Source: Flavobacteriia bacterium (GTDB lineage Bacteria; Bacteroidota; Bacteroidia; Flavobacteriales_D; Crocinitomicaceae). From it: DNA of 10,156 nucleotides. A program made the translations under genes and the position numbers. Where the stretch lies: assembly GCA_009925805.1 (NCBI GenBank), contig RFQF01000071.1, forward strand, positions 1 through 10,156. The letters run 5' to 3'. Positions 1 to 5,944 of the stretch are shown piece by piece (position 1 is the first letter of the stretch; every line of letters starts with the position of its first letter). A model generated the notes under the pieces. It worked only from the letters and a program-made list of their open reading frames with translations. It had not been told where the DNA came from and did no database searches.

Positions 1-501
1 TTTTAGGCGACCGATGGTGACATCTGCATGAGCTACATTTAATATCCGCTCAATGCGTGCGGAGGGTACCCCATAATAATATTTCATTTTCAGCATCAAA
101 GCTTCACGTTTGCTAAGGATGCTTAGTAACGATTTCATGGCGCCAAAATAATTAGGTTCACCTGGAGCTTGATCCGAATTGTAGGAAGCGTCTGAAAAAT
201 TGGAGCGAACCAAGGTTGTTTTTTCCTCGGAAACCAAATTCACCTTGCGTTTTTTATTTTTTTTACGAAGCTCTGAAATACAAAAATTGGAAACAACGGC
301 TTTAAGCCATGCTTTAGTATTGAATAAATCCACTTGATCAGAGTACTTCTGAGCTAAAATTTGATAGAGGTGAATGGAAAATTCCTGATAAACATCTTGT
401 ATCTCTTCACCCTCAAATTTTAAACGAATTTGTTGAATAAAAAAACCTTTATAGCGATTCATGAGCTCGGTAAATACGGTATCAATTTGCTGTTTATTCA
501 T
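1..501 (-). CDS. ECF-type RNA polymerase sigma factor (3' end off the left edge)
   Basis: The gene reads leftwards from ATG at 501-499 and stays open for 167 codons to the window edge, so the C-terminus is missing. It resembles sigma-70 family factors of the extracytoplasmic-function class, which direct RNA polymerase to a small regulon. Residues about 10-86 fit region 2: DVYQEFSIHLYQ at 36-47 matches the usual D-x-x-Q-E-x-F/W pattern, and a W-L-K-A-V-V-S-N stretch at 65-72 is followed by a very basic LRKKNKKRK at 78-86, as in region 2.4. A linker of about 35 residues follows. Residues 122-167 fit region 4, with S-K-R-E-A-L-M-L-K and a helix-turn-helix beginning GVPSARIERIL. The start lies 3 nt after the stop of the upstream gene, so the two are probably cotranscribed. 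No anti-sigma gene is visible; one could lie beyond the edge. The regulon is unknown. Confidence 0.82.
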   Translation of the reverse strand, partial: MNKQQIDTVFTELMNRYKGFFIQQIRLKFEGEEIQDVYQEFSIHLYQILAQKYSDQVDLFNTKAWLKAVVSNFCISELRKKNKKRKVNLVSEEKTTLVRSNFSDASYNSDQAPGEPNYFGAMKSLLSILSKREALMLKMKYYYGVPSARIERILNVAHADVTIGRLK

Positions 502-504
502 GCC

Positions 505-1047
505 TTACATATTTCCTATGGCTACGTCACTCAATCCGCAGAGGTACTCCAACCCAAGAGGGTTATCGATAGGAGCATGCACGGGTACAAGCGAATGAGA
601 AGTTGGTTCAATCGAAGCAAAAAACTGTGCTTCATCACGAATCAAATACGTTGGAATACCGCATTTTTTTAGGGTTAAAATAATTTTTGCCATTTCTTTA
701 CGCATGTCCAGAGCCACCATGCCTACGGGGTATAAAACAAATACTCCACGTAAGTTACTCAGGTTTGTTCCAGCTGCGATTGCTGCCTCCATAAGGCGTT
801 CACTAATGTCGCCAATGAGCAATAAGTCGCCCTGTGTTTGCCAATGATTTTCTAATACATCACGCATTGCATCTACGGTGTAAGGTATATCTTGGCCTAG
901 CTCGTATCCGGATACATACAACTTACCATAGATGGAATCCATGTCGGAATTCAGGTGATAAAGTGCTTCCGCGCACTTTAGATTACCTTTTTGATTAAAA
1001 TGCGTTGCATGATTTCCAATAAACCACGTTTTCGATAACATCAACAT
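505..1047 (-). CDS. Hypothetical protein cotranscribed with the ECF sigma factor
   Basis: This is a 180-aa protein that I do not recognise. It has no signal peptide, lipobox or membrane segment, so it is probably cytoplasmic. The N-terminus contains F-I-G-N-H-A-T-H. The middle alternates hydrophobic strands and helices: GDLLLIGDISERLMEAA, then RGVFVLYPVGMVALDMRKEMAKIILTLKKCGIPTYLI. This suggests a Rossmann-like alpha/beta fold, an inference from pattern only. The start is either ATG at 1047-1045 or the ATG two codons later (1041-1039); neither has a clear Shine-Dalgarno, which is common in Bacteroidota. The stop is 3 nt before the sigma-factor start, so a functional link such as shared regulation is plausible but unproven. 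The gene is divergent from porQ across a 59-bp gap. Confidence 0.7.
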   Translation of the reverse strand: MLMLSKTWFIGNHATHFNQKGNLKCAEALYHLNSDMDSIYGKLYVSGYELGQDIPYTVDAMRDVLENHWQTQGDLLLIGDISERLMEAAIAAGTNLSNLRGVFVLYPVGMVALDMRKEMAKIILTLKKCGIPTYLIRDEAQFFASIEPTSHSLVPVHAPIDNPLGLEYLCGLSDVAIGNM

Positions 1048-1083
1048 TGTTTTTATTTTTACTAAATATAGGCAATTTTACCT

Positions 1084-1091
1084 TTACTTTG
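1084..1091 (+). promoter_or_regulatory. Possible Bacteroidota -7 box for porQ
   Basis: TTACTTTG matches the TAnnTTTG consensus at seven of eight positions and ends 15 nt before the porQ ATG at 1107. No TTG or TTTG lies 17-23 nt upstream, so the -33 half is missing or very weak. On the opposite strand, 1063-1070 reads TATATTTA and could serve the divergent gene starting at 1047, also without a clear -33. Confidence 0.3.
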
Positions 1092-1106
1092 CCGTAGACT
1101 CGCGTG

Positions 1107-2162
1107 ATGTTTAGAAAAAATCGTTTCTTGTTGGCTGTTGGATTTACCTTCATGGCTTCGCTTGTTAACGGACAAATAGGCGGCAATTATGTTTTTGGAT
1201 TTCTCAACCTACCCACGGGAGCCCGCATGGCTTCATTAGCGAACTACACGAACGCCGTAGCCGACCGAAGCGTTGATTTTGCCACAGTAAATCCAGCTTT
1301 GGCGCATGAATCCATGGTGGGAATGTACTCCATTCAGCAGGGATTATTACCTTCAGGGATCAATTACGGAAGTTTGTGTACGGCACTTCCTGTACATCAA
1401 GGAATTTTAGTTCCCTTTATTCGATATGCGAGTTATGGAAAATTTCAAGGTTACGATGCCTTGGGTAACCCAACCAATTCCTTTGGAGCCTTCGACTTTA
1501 TTGCCGGCGCAAGTTATTCCCACCCGTTAAATCCGCGCTTCAGCTTAGGGGTAAACGCAGGTGTTGTCGGTTCCTACCTCGAGTCGTATGCTTCTTATGG
1601 TATGCTCGGAAATTTCGCCATTCAATATCATGCAAAAAACGAACTACTTCAGGCTACATTGCTCGCTAAAAATGCCGGCCTTCAATTTAAAGGGTATACG
1701 CAAGGTCAAGCGCTGAAACCCTTGCCATTAGAAATTCAAGCCGCATTAAGTGTTAAATTAAAACACGCACCTTTTCGGTTCACCTTCATTACACACCATC
1801 TTAATCAATGGAAAATTGGCTATTACGACCCTTCGATACTTCCAAAAATTGATGGCTTAACGGGCGACACCGTTCAACCCCCAACGGTAGGGTTTCTGGA
1901 ACAATTAGGCCGTCATTTCGCCGTTAATGCAGAACTCATCACCCAAGGCGTCGTTCAATTTCGCCTAGGATTTGATTATCAACGTAGGCAAGAATTAAAG
2001 CTCGATAAACGACCAGGAATGGCAGGGTTATCGGTAGGGTTAGGATTAAATTTCCGTAAGTTTCGAATCGATTATGGGCTGATGATATTCTCTCGTGCCG
2101 GAACAACCAACAGTCTCGGAATTAGCAGCAAATTGAGTGATTGGAAGAAATCAAAGCGCTAA
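1107..2162 (+). CDS. porQ: Type IX secretion system protein PorQ
   Basis: The predicted product is a 351-aa outer-membrane beta-barrel of the PorQ family. In Porphyromonas, PorQ belongs to the cell-surface attachment complex with PorU, PorV and PorZ, which processes and anchors T9SS cargo. Seen here: an N-terminal signal peptide of about 22 residues ending in VNGQ, then the family hallmark IGG-x5-FLNLPTGARMASL, a V-N-P-A-L segment, and many alternating amphipathic strands (for example the FDFIAGASY and FRLGFDY regions) through to the C-terminus. The length suits the family. The frame also has GTG at 1104 directly before ATG 1107; I chose ATG, which starts a clean signal peptide. The last 12 bp overlap the 3' end of the convergent membrane-protein gene. 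Together with gldB/gldC this indicates T9SS-linked biology. Confidence 0.88.
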   Translation: MFRKNRFLLAVGFTFMASLVNGQIGGNYVFGFLNLPTGARMASLANYTNAVADRSVDFATVNPALAHESMVGMYSIQQGLLPSGINYGSLCTALPVHQGILVPFIRYASYGKFQGYDALGNPTNSFGAFDFIAGASYSHPLNPRFSLGVNAGVVGSYLESYASYGMLGNFAIQYHAKNELLQATLLAKNAGLQFKGYTQGQALKPLPLEIQAALSVKLKHAPFRFTFITHHLNQWKIGYYDPSILPKIDGLTGDTVQPPTVGFLEQLGRHFAVNAELITQGVVQFRLGFDYQRRQELKLDKRPGMAGLSVGLGLNFRKFRIDYGLMIFSRAGTTNSLGISSKLSDWKKSKR

Positions 2163-2690
2163 ACGTTGTTCCAGTGCTTCGGGTTCAATTCCTTGATTGA
2201 ACGCTTCCACTTCTGCAATACTCCCGGTGATTCGTTGACCCTCAATCTTAACCGTTTCCTCTCGAATGATCCATTGAACATTGTTAGGGGCTTCGAGCCG
2301 CATAAAAGCCATGCATGCACCAAGAATAGCTAACTGGGTTACTGGCATTTCTGCCGCGAAATCGTCGGGATTTTCTACCGTTAATGAGCCCATAATGAGT
2401 CCAATACGGTGTTGAAAATGCTTTTGGGTGACTGGAGATAATCGATTATACGCAGGCACTAACAACCCCAACTCGTAAAGATCGTTGGTTGTGAATCCAT
2501 AGCGCTGTACACTACCCGTTTTCAGTCGATACAGCCAGATACGCAGCACAATCACCAAAGTAACTGCGACTCCGATTCCCATGAATTTTGCAAGCACGAT
2601 TTGGTGTGAATACACCAACAAAGGAATAGCTAATAAAGCGATCAAAAAAGCTACAAGCCATACCGAGTAACGCGATTTCCCCGGGTTCAT
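2151..2690 (-). CDS. Hypothetical membrane protein with two N-terminal helices
   Basis: This 179-aa protein belongs to no family I recognise. A short charged N-terminus is followed by two hydrophobic segments, about residues 9-27 (WLVAFLIALLAIPLLV) and 34-53 (FMGIGVAVTLVIVLRIWL). They form a hairpin that leaves a soluble domain of about 125 residues, probably on the cytoplasmic side. That domain contains YELGLLVPAYNRLSPVTQKHF and a Q-L-A-I-L-G-A-C-M-A-F helix. I chose ATG 2690-2688 because it overlaps the TGA of the upstream small gene (2689-2687) as ATGA, a typical translational-coupling arrangement. The frame could be extended to an ATG at 2717 inside the upstream gene, but the extra nine residues, mostly Gly and Ser, look non-native. 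The 3' end overlaps porQ tail to tail by 12 bp. Confidence 0.68.
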   Translation of the reverse strand: MNPGKSRYSVWLVAFLIALLAIPLLVYSHQIVLAKFMGIGVAVTLVIVLRIWLYRLKTGSVQRYGFTTNDLYELGLLVPAYNRLSPVTQKHFQHRIGLIMGSLTVENPDDFAAEMPVTQLAILGACMAFMRLEAPNNVQWIIREETVKIEGQRITGSIAEVEAFNQGIEPEALEQRLAL

Positions 2691-2896
2691 GCCCCCTTGG
2701 AGTGATCCACTACCCATTTATCGTTGAACATTTCCCCTCGAATAACCACGGTTTTCGAACGGGAATACTCTTCCGCGGCCATCATCATCTGTTCTTTGGT
2801 ATCTCTTCTAATTAAAATTGAACTGGAACCTGGGACTTTTAATTCTATATAAAAACCGTTTTTTAATCTTGCCGGTCGTGTTGGTGGTCTACCCAT
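2687..2896 (-). CDS. Small conserved-looking protein beginning MGRPP
   Basis: This is a basic 69-aa protein. The frame stays open upstream to 3001, but that extension reads through an AT-rich, non-coding-looking stretch, and the natural start is ATG 2896-2894. The product begins MGRPPTRPARLKNGFYIEL, continues with a V-P-G-S-S-S-I-L-I-R-R-D-T-K-E-Q segment, and ends K-W-V-V-D-H-S-K-G-A. From memory, similar short proteins with an M-G-R-P-P start and an R-D-T-K-E-Q-M motif occur in Flavobacteriia, without a known role. The GRPP-rich, basic start resembles an AT-hook-like or nucleic-acid-contacting tail, but one such motif is weak evidence. It is coupled to the downstream membrane-protein gene by a 4-bp ATGA overlap and diverges from the abc-F gene. 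Confidence 0.66.
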   Translation of the reverse strand: MGRPPTRPARLKNGFYIELKVPGSSSILIRRDTKEQMMMAAEEYSRSKTVVIRGEMFNDKWVVDHSKGA

Positions 2897-2978
2897 AATA
2901 AATTTGAAATAAGTACAAATTAAACATTTTTTTCCGACTTTGGTTCGTTTTTGTGGATTTTTATGATTTCTCGTTGCT

Positions 2979-3017
2979 AAAAATACGGAGGCGCATTGCA
3001 ATCTAAGCCGTATTTTT
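2979..3017. repeat. 10-bp perfect inverted repeat in the divergent promoter region
   Basis: The arms are AAAAATACGG (2979-2988) and CCGTATTTTT (3008-3017), separated by 19 nt. The right arm forms most of the -7 box in front of the abc-F gene. The left arm, read on the minus strand, gives an almost identical box (TATTTTTA) facing the small protein gene. It could be an operator, a pair of mirrored promoters, or chance in AT-rich DNA. Confidence 0.5.
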
Positions 3018-3018
3018 G
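3011..3018 (+). promoter_or_regulatory. TAnnTTTG -7 box abutting the abc-F start codon
   Basis: TATTTTTG matches the Bacteroidota -7 consensus TAnnTTTG at every fixed position. It ends 3 nt before ATG 3022, so initiation from it would give a leaderless or nearly leaderless message. No TTTG or TTG lies at the expected 17-23 nt upstream; the nearest, at 2996-2998, is too close. Confidence 0.4.
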
Positions 3019-3021
3019 CGC

Positions 3022-4896
3022 ATGATTTCTTTCGAAAAATTGGGTTATTTCCTGCCTCAAGGATTCTTGTATTCTGGCGTTAGCCTCCAAATCAACCGAG
3101 GGGATAAAATTGGGTTAGTGGGGAAAAACGGCGCAGGAAAATCAACGCTCTTTCGGTTACTCACGGGACAAATTGCTCCTTCCGAAGGAAAAATCCACCT
3201 ACCCAAAGAATGCCGCTTAGGATTTCTGTCCCAAGACATTAAAATAGAAACCGAACTTTCCGTTTTTTCTTTTTTAGAACAGTCCAATGCGCAGCTCAAG
3301 GTATTGAAAAATCGGTTGGAGGAAATCAATGACGAACTTACCGTGCGAACCGATTATGAATCCCAAAGCTACTTGAGCTTACTCAATGAACTGGCTGAGT
3401 GTAACGAAGCATTCCAGATTCATGACGGATACAACTGGGAAGAAAAAATCATGGGTGTTTTGGAAGGATTAGGTTTCTCTAAAGACAATGTCCATCGTCC
3501 GCTGAGCACTTTTTCGGGCGGATGGAAGATGCGCGCCGAACTTGCCCGCATTCTCGTGAACGAACCCGATGTTCTGCTGCTCGATGAGCCCACCAACCAC
3601 TTGGATATTCTCTCGATTGCCTGGTTGGAAAATTACTTACAGCGGTTTGTAGGAGCGGTCATTCTTATTTCCCATGATCGGCTCTTTTTGGACAACGTTA
3701 CCAAACGTACCTTGGAAATTACCCTCGGAAAAATCGTAGATTATCCCTTCGGTTATTCCAAATACAAGGAGCGACGCGCCGAGGAAAGCGAACGCCTAGA
3801 AAGTGCCAAAAAGCAGCAAGATAAGGAAATCAAACAAACCGAAATGCTCATTGAAAAGTTTCGTGCGAAACAATCCAAAGCGGCATTCGCTCAATCGCTC
3901 ATCAAAAAATTGGATAAAACGGAACGCATTGAAATCGAAAACGACAGCTATGCCGGTATGCGGGTGCGCTTCCCCTTGAGTGTGCAACCCGGGAAATGGG
4001 TCTTAAGCATGGAAAACGTCGGAAAAACCTACGATCGTCCTTTGTTTCATTCGATTTCTATTTCCGTGGGACGTGGCGAAAAAATTGCCTTGCTCGGCCC
4101 CAACGGTGTCGGGAAATCCACTTTGCTCAAAATCATGATGCACCAAATCGATTACGAAGGTTCCGTTGAATACGGTCACAATGTAGGTATAGGTTATTTT
4201 GCGCAGGATCAAGCAGAAAAACTGGACCCCACCCTGACCATTTTCGAAACGGTGGACCACGTAGCCAAGGGTGAAATACGTCTTCAAATACGGAGTCTGT
4301 TGGGAACGTTTCTTTTCAGCGGGGAAGATATTCACAAAAAAGTGGGTGTATTGTCGGGCGGTGAACGAACCCGGCTTGCGCTGTGTCAGATGCTGCTCAG
4401 CCCCTCGAATTTTCTCATTTTAGATGAACCCACCAACCACTTGGACATCCCTTCCAAAGAGATATTGAAAAATGCCTTGATTAACTACGAAGGTACCTTT
4501 TTGATTGTTTCTCACGACCGAGAATTCCTCACGGGACTCACCAACCGCATTTGGGATATTGAAGACCAAGGGCTCAAAATTCACCATTTTGAATTGGATG
4601 AGTATCTCCGATATAAGGTGCCGAAGGACGGCAAGGAGGTTGTTAAAAATACCGTTCAAGAAGTGAAACCCGAACCCGTAAAAAAAGCGGATACCCTCGA
4701 TCGAGAACAGCAAAAGAAATTGCAAAAAGTGGAACGGAGCATTGAAGAAACGGAAGCTCAAATTGCACAGTTGGAACATCAATTGGCGGAAATCCATTTC
4801 CAAGATCCTACCTATCAAGGTATGCTCAACGAATATAACCGACTTAAACCCCACCTCGACCGGCTCATGGAGGAATGGGAGAAATTGTCGAATTGA
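3022..4896 (+). CDS. ABC-F family ATPase (translation factor, Uup/YheS-like)
   Basis: This is a 624-aa soluble protein with two ATP-binding cassettes and no membrane segment, the ABC-F layout. Members bind the ribosomal E site and relieve stalled or slow translation; some give antibiotic resistance by target protection. Cassette 1 has Walker A GKNGAGKST (34-42), signature SGGWK (165-169) and Walker B LLLDEPTNHLD with catalytic E189. Cassette 2 has GPNGVGKST (359-367), SGGER (445-449) and LILDEPTNHLD with E469. Between them, about residues 240-320, is the Lys/Glu/Gln-rich helical linker expected to reach toward the P-site tRNA. Residues about 545-624 form a charged C-terminal coiled coil, as in Uup-like members. 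Both cassettes look intact. TTG 3016 is also in frame, but ATG 3022 gives the usual start just before the first strand. The stop is 5 nt from the convergent gene's stop. The exact subfamily is uncertain. Confidence 0.93.
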   Translation: MISFEKLGYFLPQGFLYSGVSLQINRGDKIGLVGKNGAGKSTLFRLLTGQIAPSEGKIHLPKECRLGFLSQDIKIETELSVFSFLEQSNAQLKVLKNRLEEINDELTVRTDYESQSYLSLLNELAECNEAFQIHDGYNWEEKIMGVLEGLGFSKDNVHRPLSTFSGGWKMRAELARILVNEPDVLLLDEPTNHLDILSIAWLENYLQRFVGAVILISHDRLFLDNVTKRTLEITLGKIVDYPFGYSKYKERRAEESERLESAKKQQDKEIKQTEMLIEKFRAKQSKAAFAQSLIKKLDKTERIEIENDSYAGMRVRFPLSVQPGKWVLSMENVGKTYDRPLFHSISISVGRGEKIALLGPNGVGKSTLLKIMMHQIDYEGSVEYGHNVGIGYFAQDQAEKLDPTLTIFETVDHVAKGEIRLQIRSLLGTFLFSGEDIHKKVGVLSGGERTRLALCQMLLSPSNFLILDEPTNHLDIPSKEILKNALINYEGTFLIVSHDREFLTGLTNRIWDIEDQGLKIHHFELDEYLRYKVPKDGKEVVKNTVQEVKPEPVKKADTLDREQQKKLQKVERSIEETEAQIAQLEHQLAEIHFQDPTYQGMLNEYNRLKPHLDRLMEEWEKLSN

Positions 4897-4901
4897 AGCA
4901 T

Positions 4902-5174
4902 TTAACCGTATTTTCTCGCGTTCCTTCGGCGGTCTCTGCGTAATTTCATTACGTCCTTTTTCATTTGCTTGCGCATCGGTTTTCCTTGATGTTTACGATG
5001 CGTTTTGAAGGCTTTTGACGCCATTTTTCGTTTTTTCTTTTGCTCCTGCTCGTACGTTTTCCAAGCTTTGGCTCTCCGATGTTCAAAGGAACCGCTATCA
5101 CTGCTTTTACACGAAGAAATGTGCATTGCCAAGAAAAACAAAGCAAAGGCTATCTTTTGGATGAATTGGAGCAT
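4902..5174 (-). CDS. Small, highly basic putative lipoprotein
   Basis: This is a 90-aa protein from ATG 5174-5172. Residues 1-21 are a hydrophobic signal (IAFALFFLAM core) ending in HISS before C22, a permissive lipobox, so C22 is the likely lipidated residue. The mature part is strikingly basic: about 26 Lys/Arg against about 6 Asp/Glu, in runs such as QKKKRK, MRKQMKK and LRRDRRRNARK, with some His. No enzyme motif is visible. From memory, short Lys/Arg-rich lipoproteins of this type occur in other Bacteroidota without a function. The frame is open upstream to 5297, but that would read through the start of the divergent Rieske gene and bury the signal peptide, so I rejected it. Convergent with abc-F (5-nt gap) and divergent from the Rieske lipoprotein (19-nt gap). 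Confidence 0.66.
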   Translation of the reverse strand: MLQFIQKIAFALFFLAMHISSCKSSDSGSFEHRRAKAWKTYEQEQKKKRKMASKAFKTHRKHQGKPMRKQMKKDVMKLRRDRRRNARKYG

Positions 5175-5188
5175 TTGTGTTAACTTTG
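5156..5188 (+). promoter_or_regulatory. Bacteroidota-type promoter for the Rieske-ferredoxin pair
   Basis: TTTG (5156-5159), a 21-nt spacer and TAACTTTG (5181-5188) match the TTTG / TAnnTTTG housekeeping consensus of this phylum at all fixed positions. The -7 box ends 5 nt before ATG 5194, so the message would have almost no leader. The -33 element lies inside the start of the divergent lipoprotein gene (4902-5174), and the -7 box lies in the 19-nt gap between the two genes. Confidence 0.62.
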
Positions 5189-5193
5189 CGCTG

Positions 5194-5619
5194 ATGGTAT
5201 TACGTTTTGCCCTGTGTTTAGTTTCAGTTCTTTGCCTGGTTTCATGCCATAAAAACCAACAAAACCCTGTTCCTAACATTCCCATCGATATTACCATCGA
5301 TCTTGGGTTACCCAGCTATTACGCACTTCAAGGGGTCAGTGGATATGCTTATGTAAACGGCGGATCGCGCGGAATTATCGTTTACCGTAAAGCGTTGGAT
5401 CAATTTGTGGCCTTCGATCGGCATTCGCCCGCAGACCCAAATGGCAGTTGCCCCTTACCGTTATATCCTAACCCAAGTAATTTTCTAGAATTACTCGACT
5501 CGTGCAGTTCTGCTAAGTTTTCTTTGTACGACGGATCTCCTATCACCGATTGTCCATACGGACTTCGCCAATACGCTACCCAATATAACGGAGCGAATTC
5601 TTTACGCATTTATAATTAG
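5194..5619 (+). CDS. Rieske-fold-like lipoprotein lacking canonical cluster ligands
   Basis: From ATG 5194 this is a 141-aa lipoprotein: signal MVLRFALCLVSVLCLVSC with lipobox L15-V16-S17-C18, followed by H-K-N. The frame is open upstream to 5005, but only this start gives an N-terminal signal peptide, and the promoter sits just before it. The mature part resembles the Rieske-like lipoproteins common in Bacteroidota: Y-V-N-G-G-S-R-G-I-I-V-Y-R (53-65), F-V-A-F-D-R (71-76), F-S-L-Y-D-G (109-114), then L-R-Q-Y near 124-127 and L-R-I-Y-N at the end. A canonical protein would have C-x-H after the DR and C-x2-H before the FxLxDG. Here those places read HSPAD (77-81) and DSCSSAKF (102-109), so the usual Cys/His ligands appear absent. 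C86, C104 and C120 remain. It probably binds no normal [2Fe-2S] cluster; a structural or substitute role is inference. The ferredoxin gene follows after 1 nt. Confidence 0.72.
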   Translation: MVLRFALCLVSVLCLVSCHKNQQNPVPNIPIDITIDLGLPSYYALQGVSGYAYVNGGSRGIIVYRKALDQFVAFDRHSPADPNGSCPLPLYPNPSNFLELLDSCSSAKFSLYDGSPITDCPYGLRQYATQYNGANSLRIYN

Positions 5620-5620
5620 C

Positions 5621-5944
5621 ATGCAAGAAATTACCTTAACCATCATCGACAGAACAGGTCAAAGCCATGAACTAACGGGTCCTACGGATATGAATATGAA
5701 CTTGATGGAATTATGTAAGGTATATGAACTGCCGGTGCTCGGTGAATGCGGCGGAATGGCCATGTGCGCTACATGCCAGGTCTACCTGGAATCGGATACG
5801 GTGCTTCCTGAGCAGAGCGAAGCAGAATTGGACATGTTAGATCAAGCTTTTTATGTTAAACCCAACAGCCGTTTGGGGTGTCAAATTCAGCTGGATGAAT
5901 CCCTCCACGGGACGGTATTTCGTCTGGCGCCTGAATCCTATTGA
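5621..5944 (+). CDS. [2Fe-2S] ferredoxin, adrenodoxin type
   Basis: This is a 107-aa soluble ferredoxin that carries single electrons in the cytoplasm. The four cluster cysteines are visible as C43-x5-C49-x2-C52 (GECGGMAMCATC) and C87 (RLGCQ), the spacing typical of adrenodoxin/putidaredoxin-like proteins rather than plant-type ones. The N-terminal strands (ITLTIIDRTG) and the M-E-L-C-K-V-Y-E-L-P-V helix before the loop fit the fold. Length and all ligands are normal. Partners are unknown; related proteins serve cytochromes P450, Fe-S assembly or oxygenases, and no such reductase or enzyme is in this window. ATG 5621 lies 1 nt after the stop of the Rieske lipoprotein, so they are probably transcribed together. 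The last 7 bp overlap the 3' end of nadE on the other strand. Confidence 0.9.
   Translation: MQEITLTIIDRTGQSHELTGPTDMNMNLMELCKVYELPVLGECGGMAMCATCQVYLESDTVLPEQSEAELDMLDQAFYVKPNSRLGCQIQLDESLHGTVFRLAPESY

Noticed and set aside
430..672. Plus-strand open frame of 80 codons
   Set aside because: It is antisense to the sigma factor and the 180-aa gene, both of which have much better coding character; no recognisable protein features.
3575..4455. Repeated 17-bp string CCCACCAACCACTTGGA at both ABC cassettes of the ABC-F gene
   Set aside because: Both copies encode the conserved Walker B / D-loop motif P-T-N-H-L-D. The repeat follows from the tandem cassettes and is not a mobile or recombination element.
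5020..5045. T-rich tract that could pass for a terminator
   Set aside because: It is the reverse complement of Lys codons in the basic lipoprotein (Q-K-K-K-R-K-M), with no stem-loop before it.
5005..5193. N-terminal extension of the Rieske-like lipoprotein
   Set aside because: The upstream part is antisense to the basic lipoprotein gene, and only the ATG at 5194 gives an N-terminal signal peptide and lipobox and sits just after the promoter.
5281..5305. Direct repeat CCATCGAT ... CCATCGAT
   Set aside because: It lies inside the Rieske-like lipoprotein gene and encodes I-D-I-T-I-D. It is short and codon-driven, with no further copies seen.
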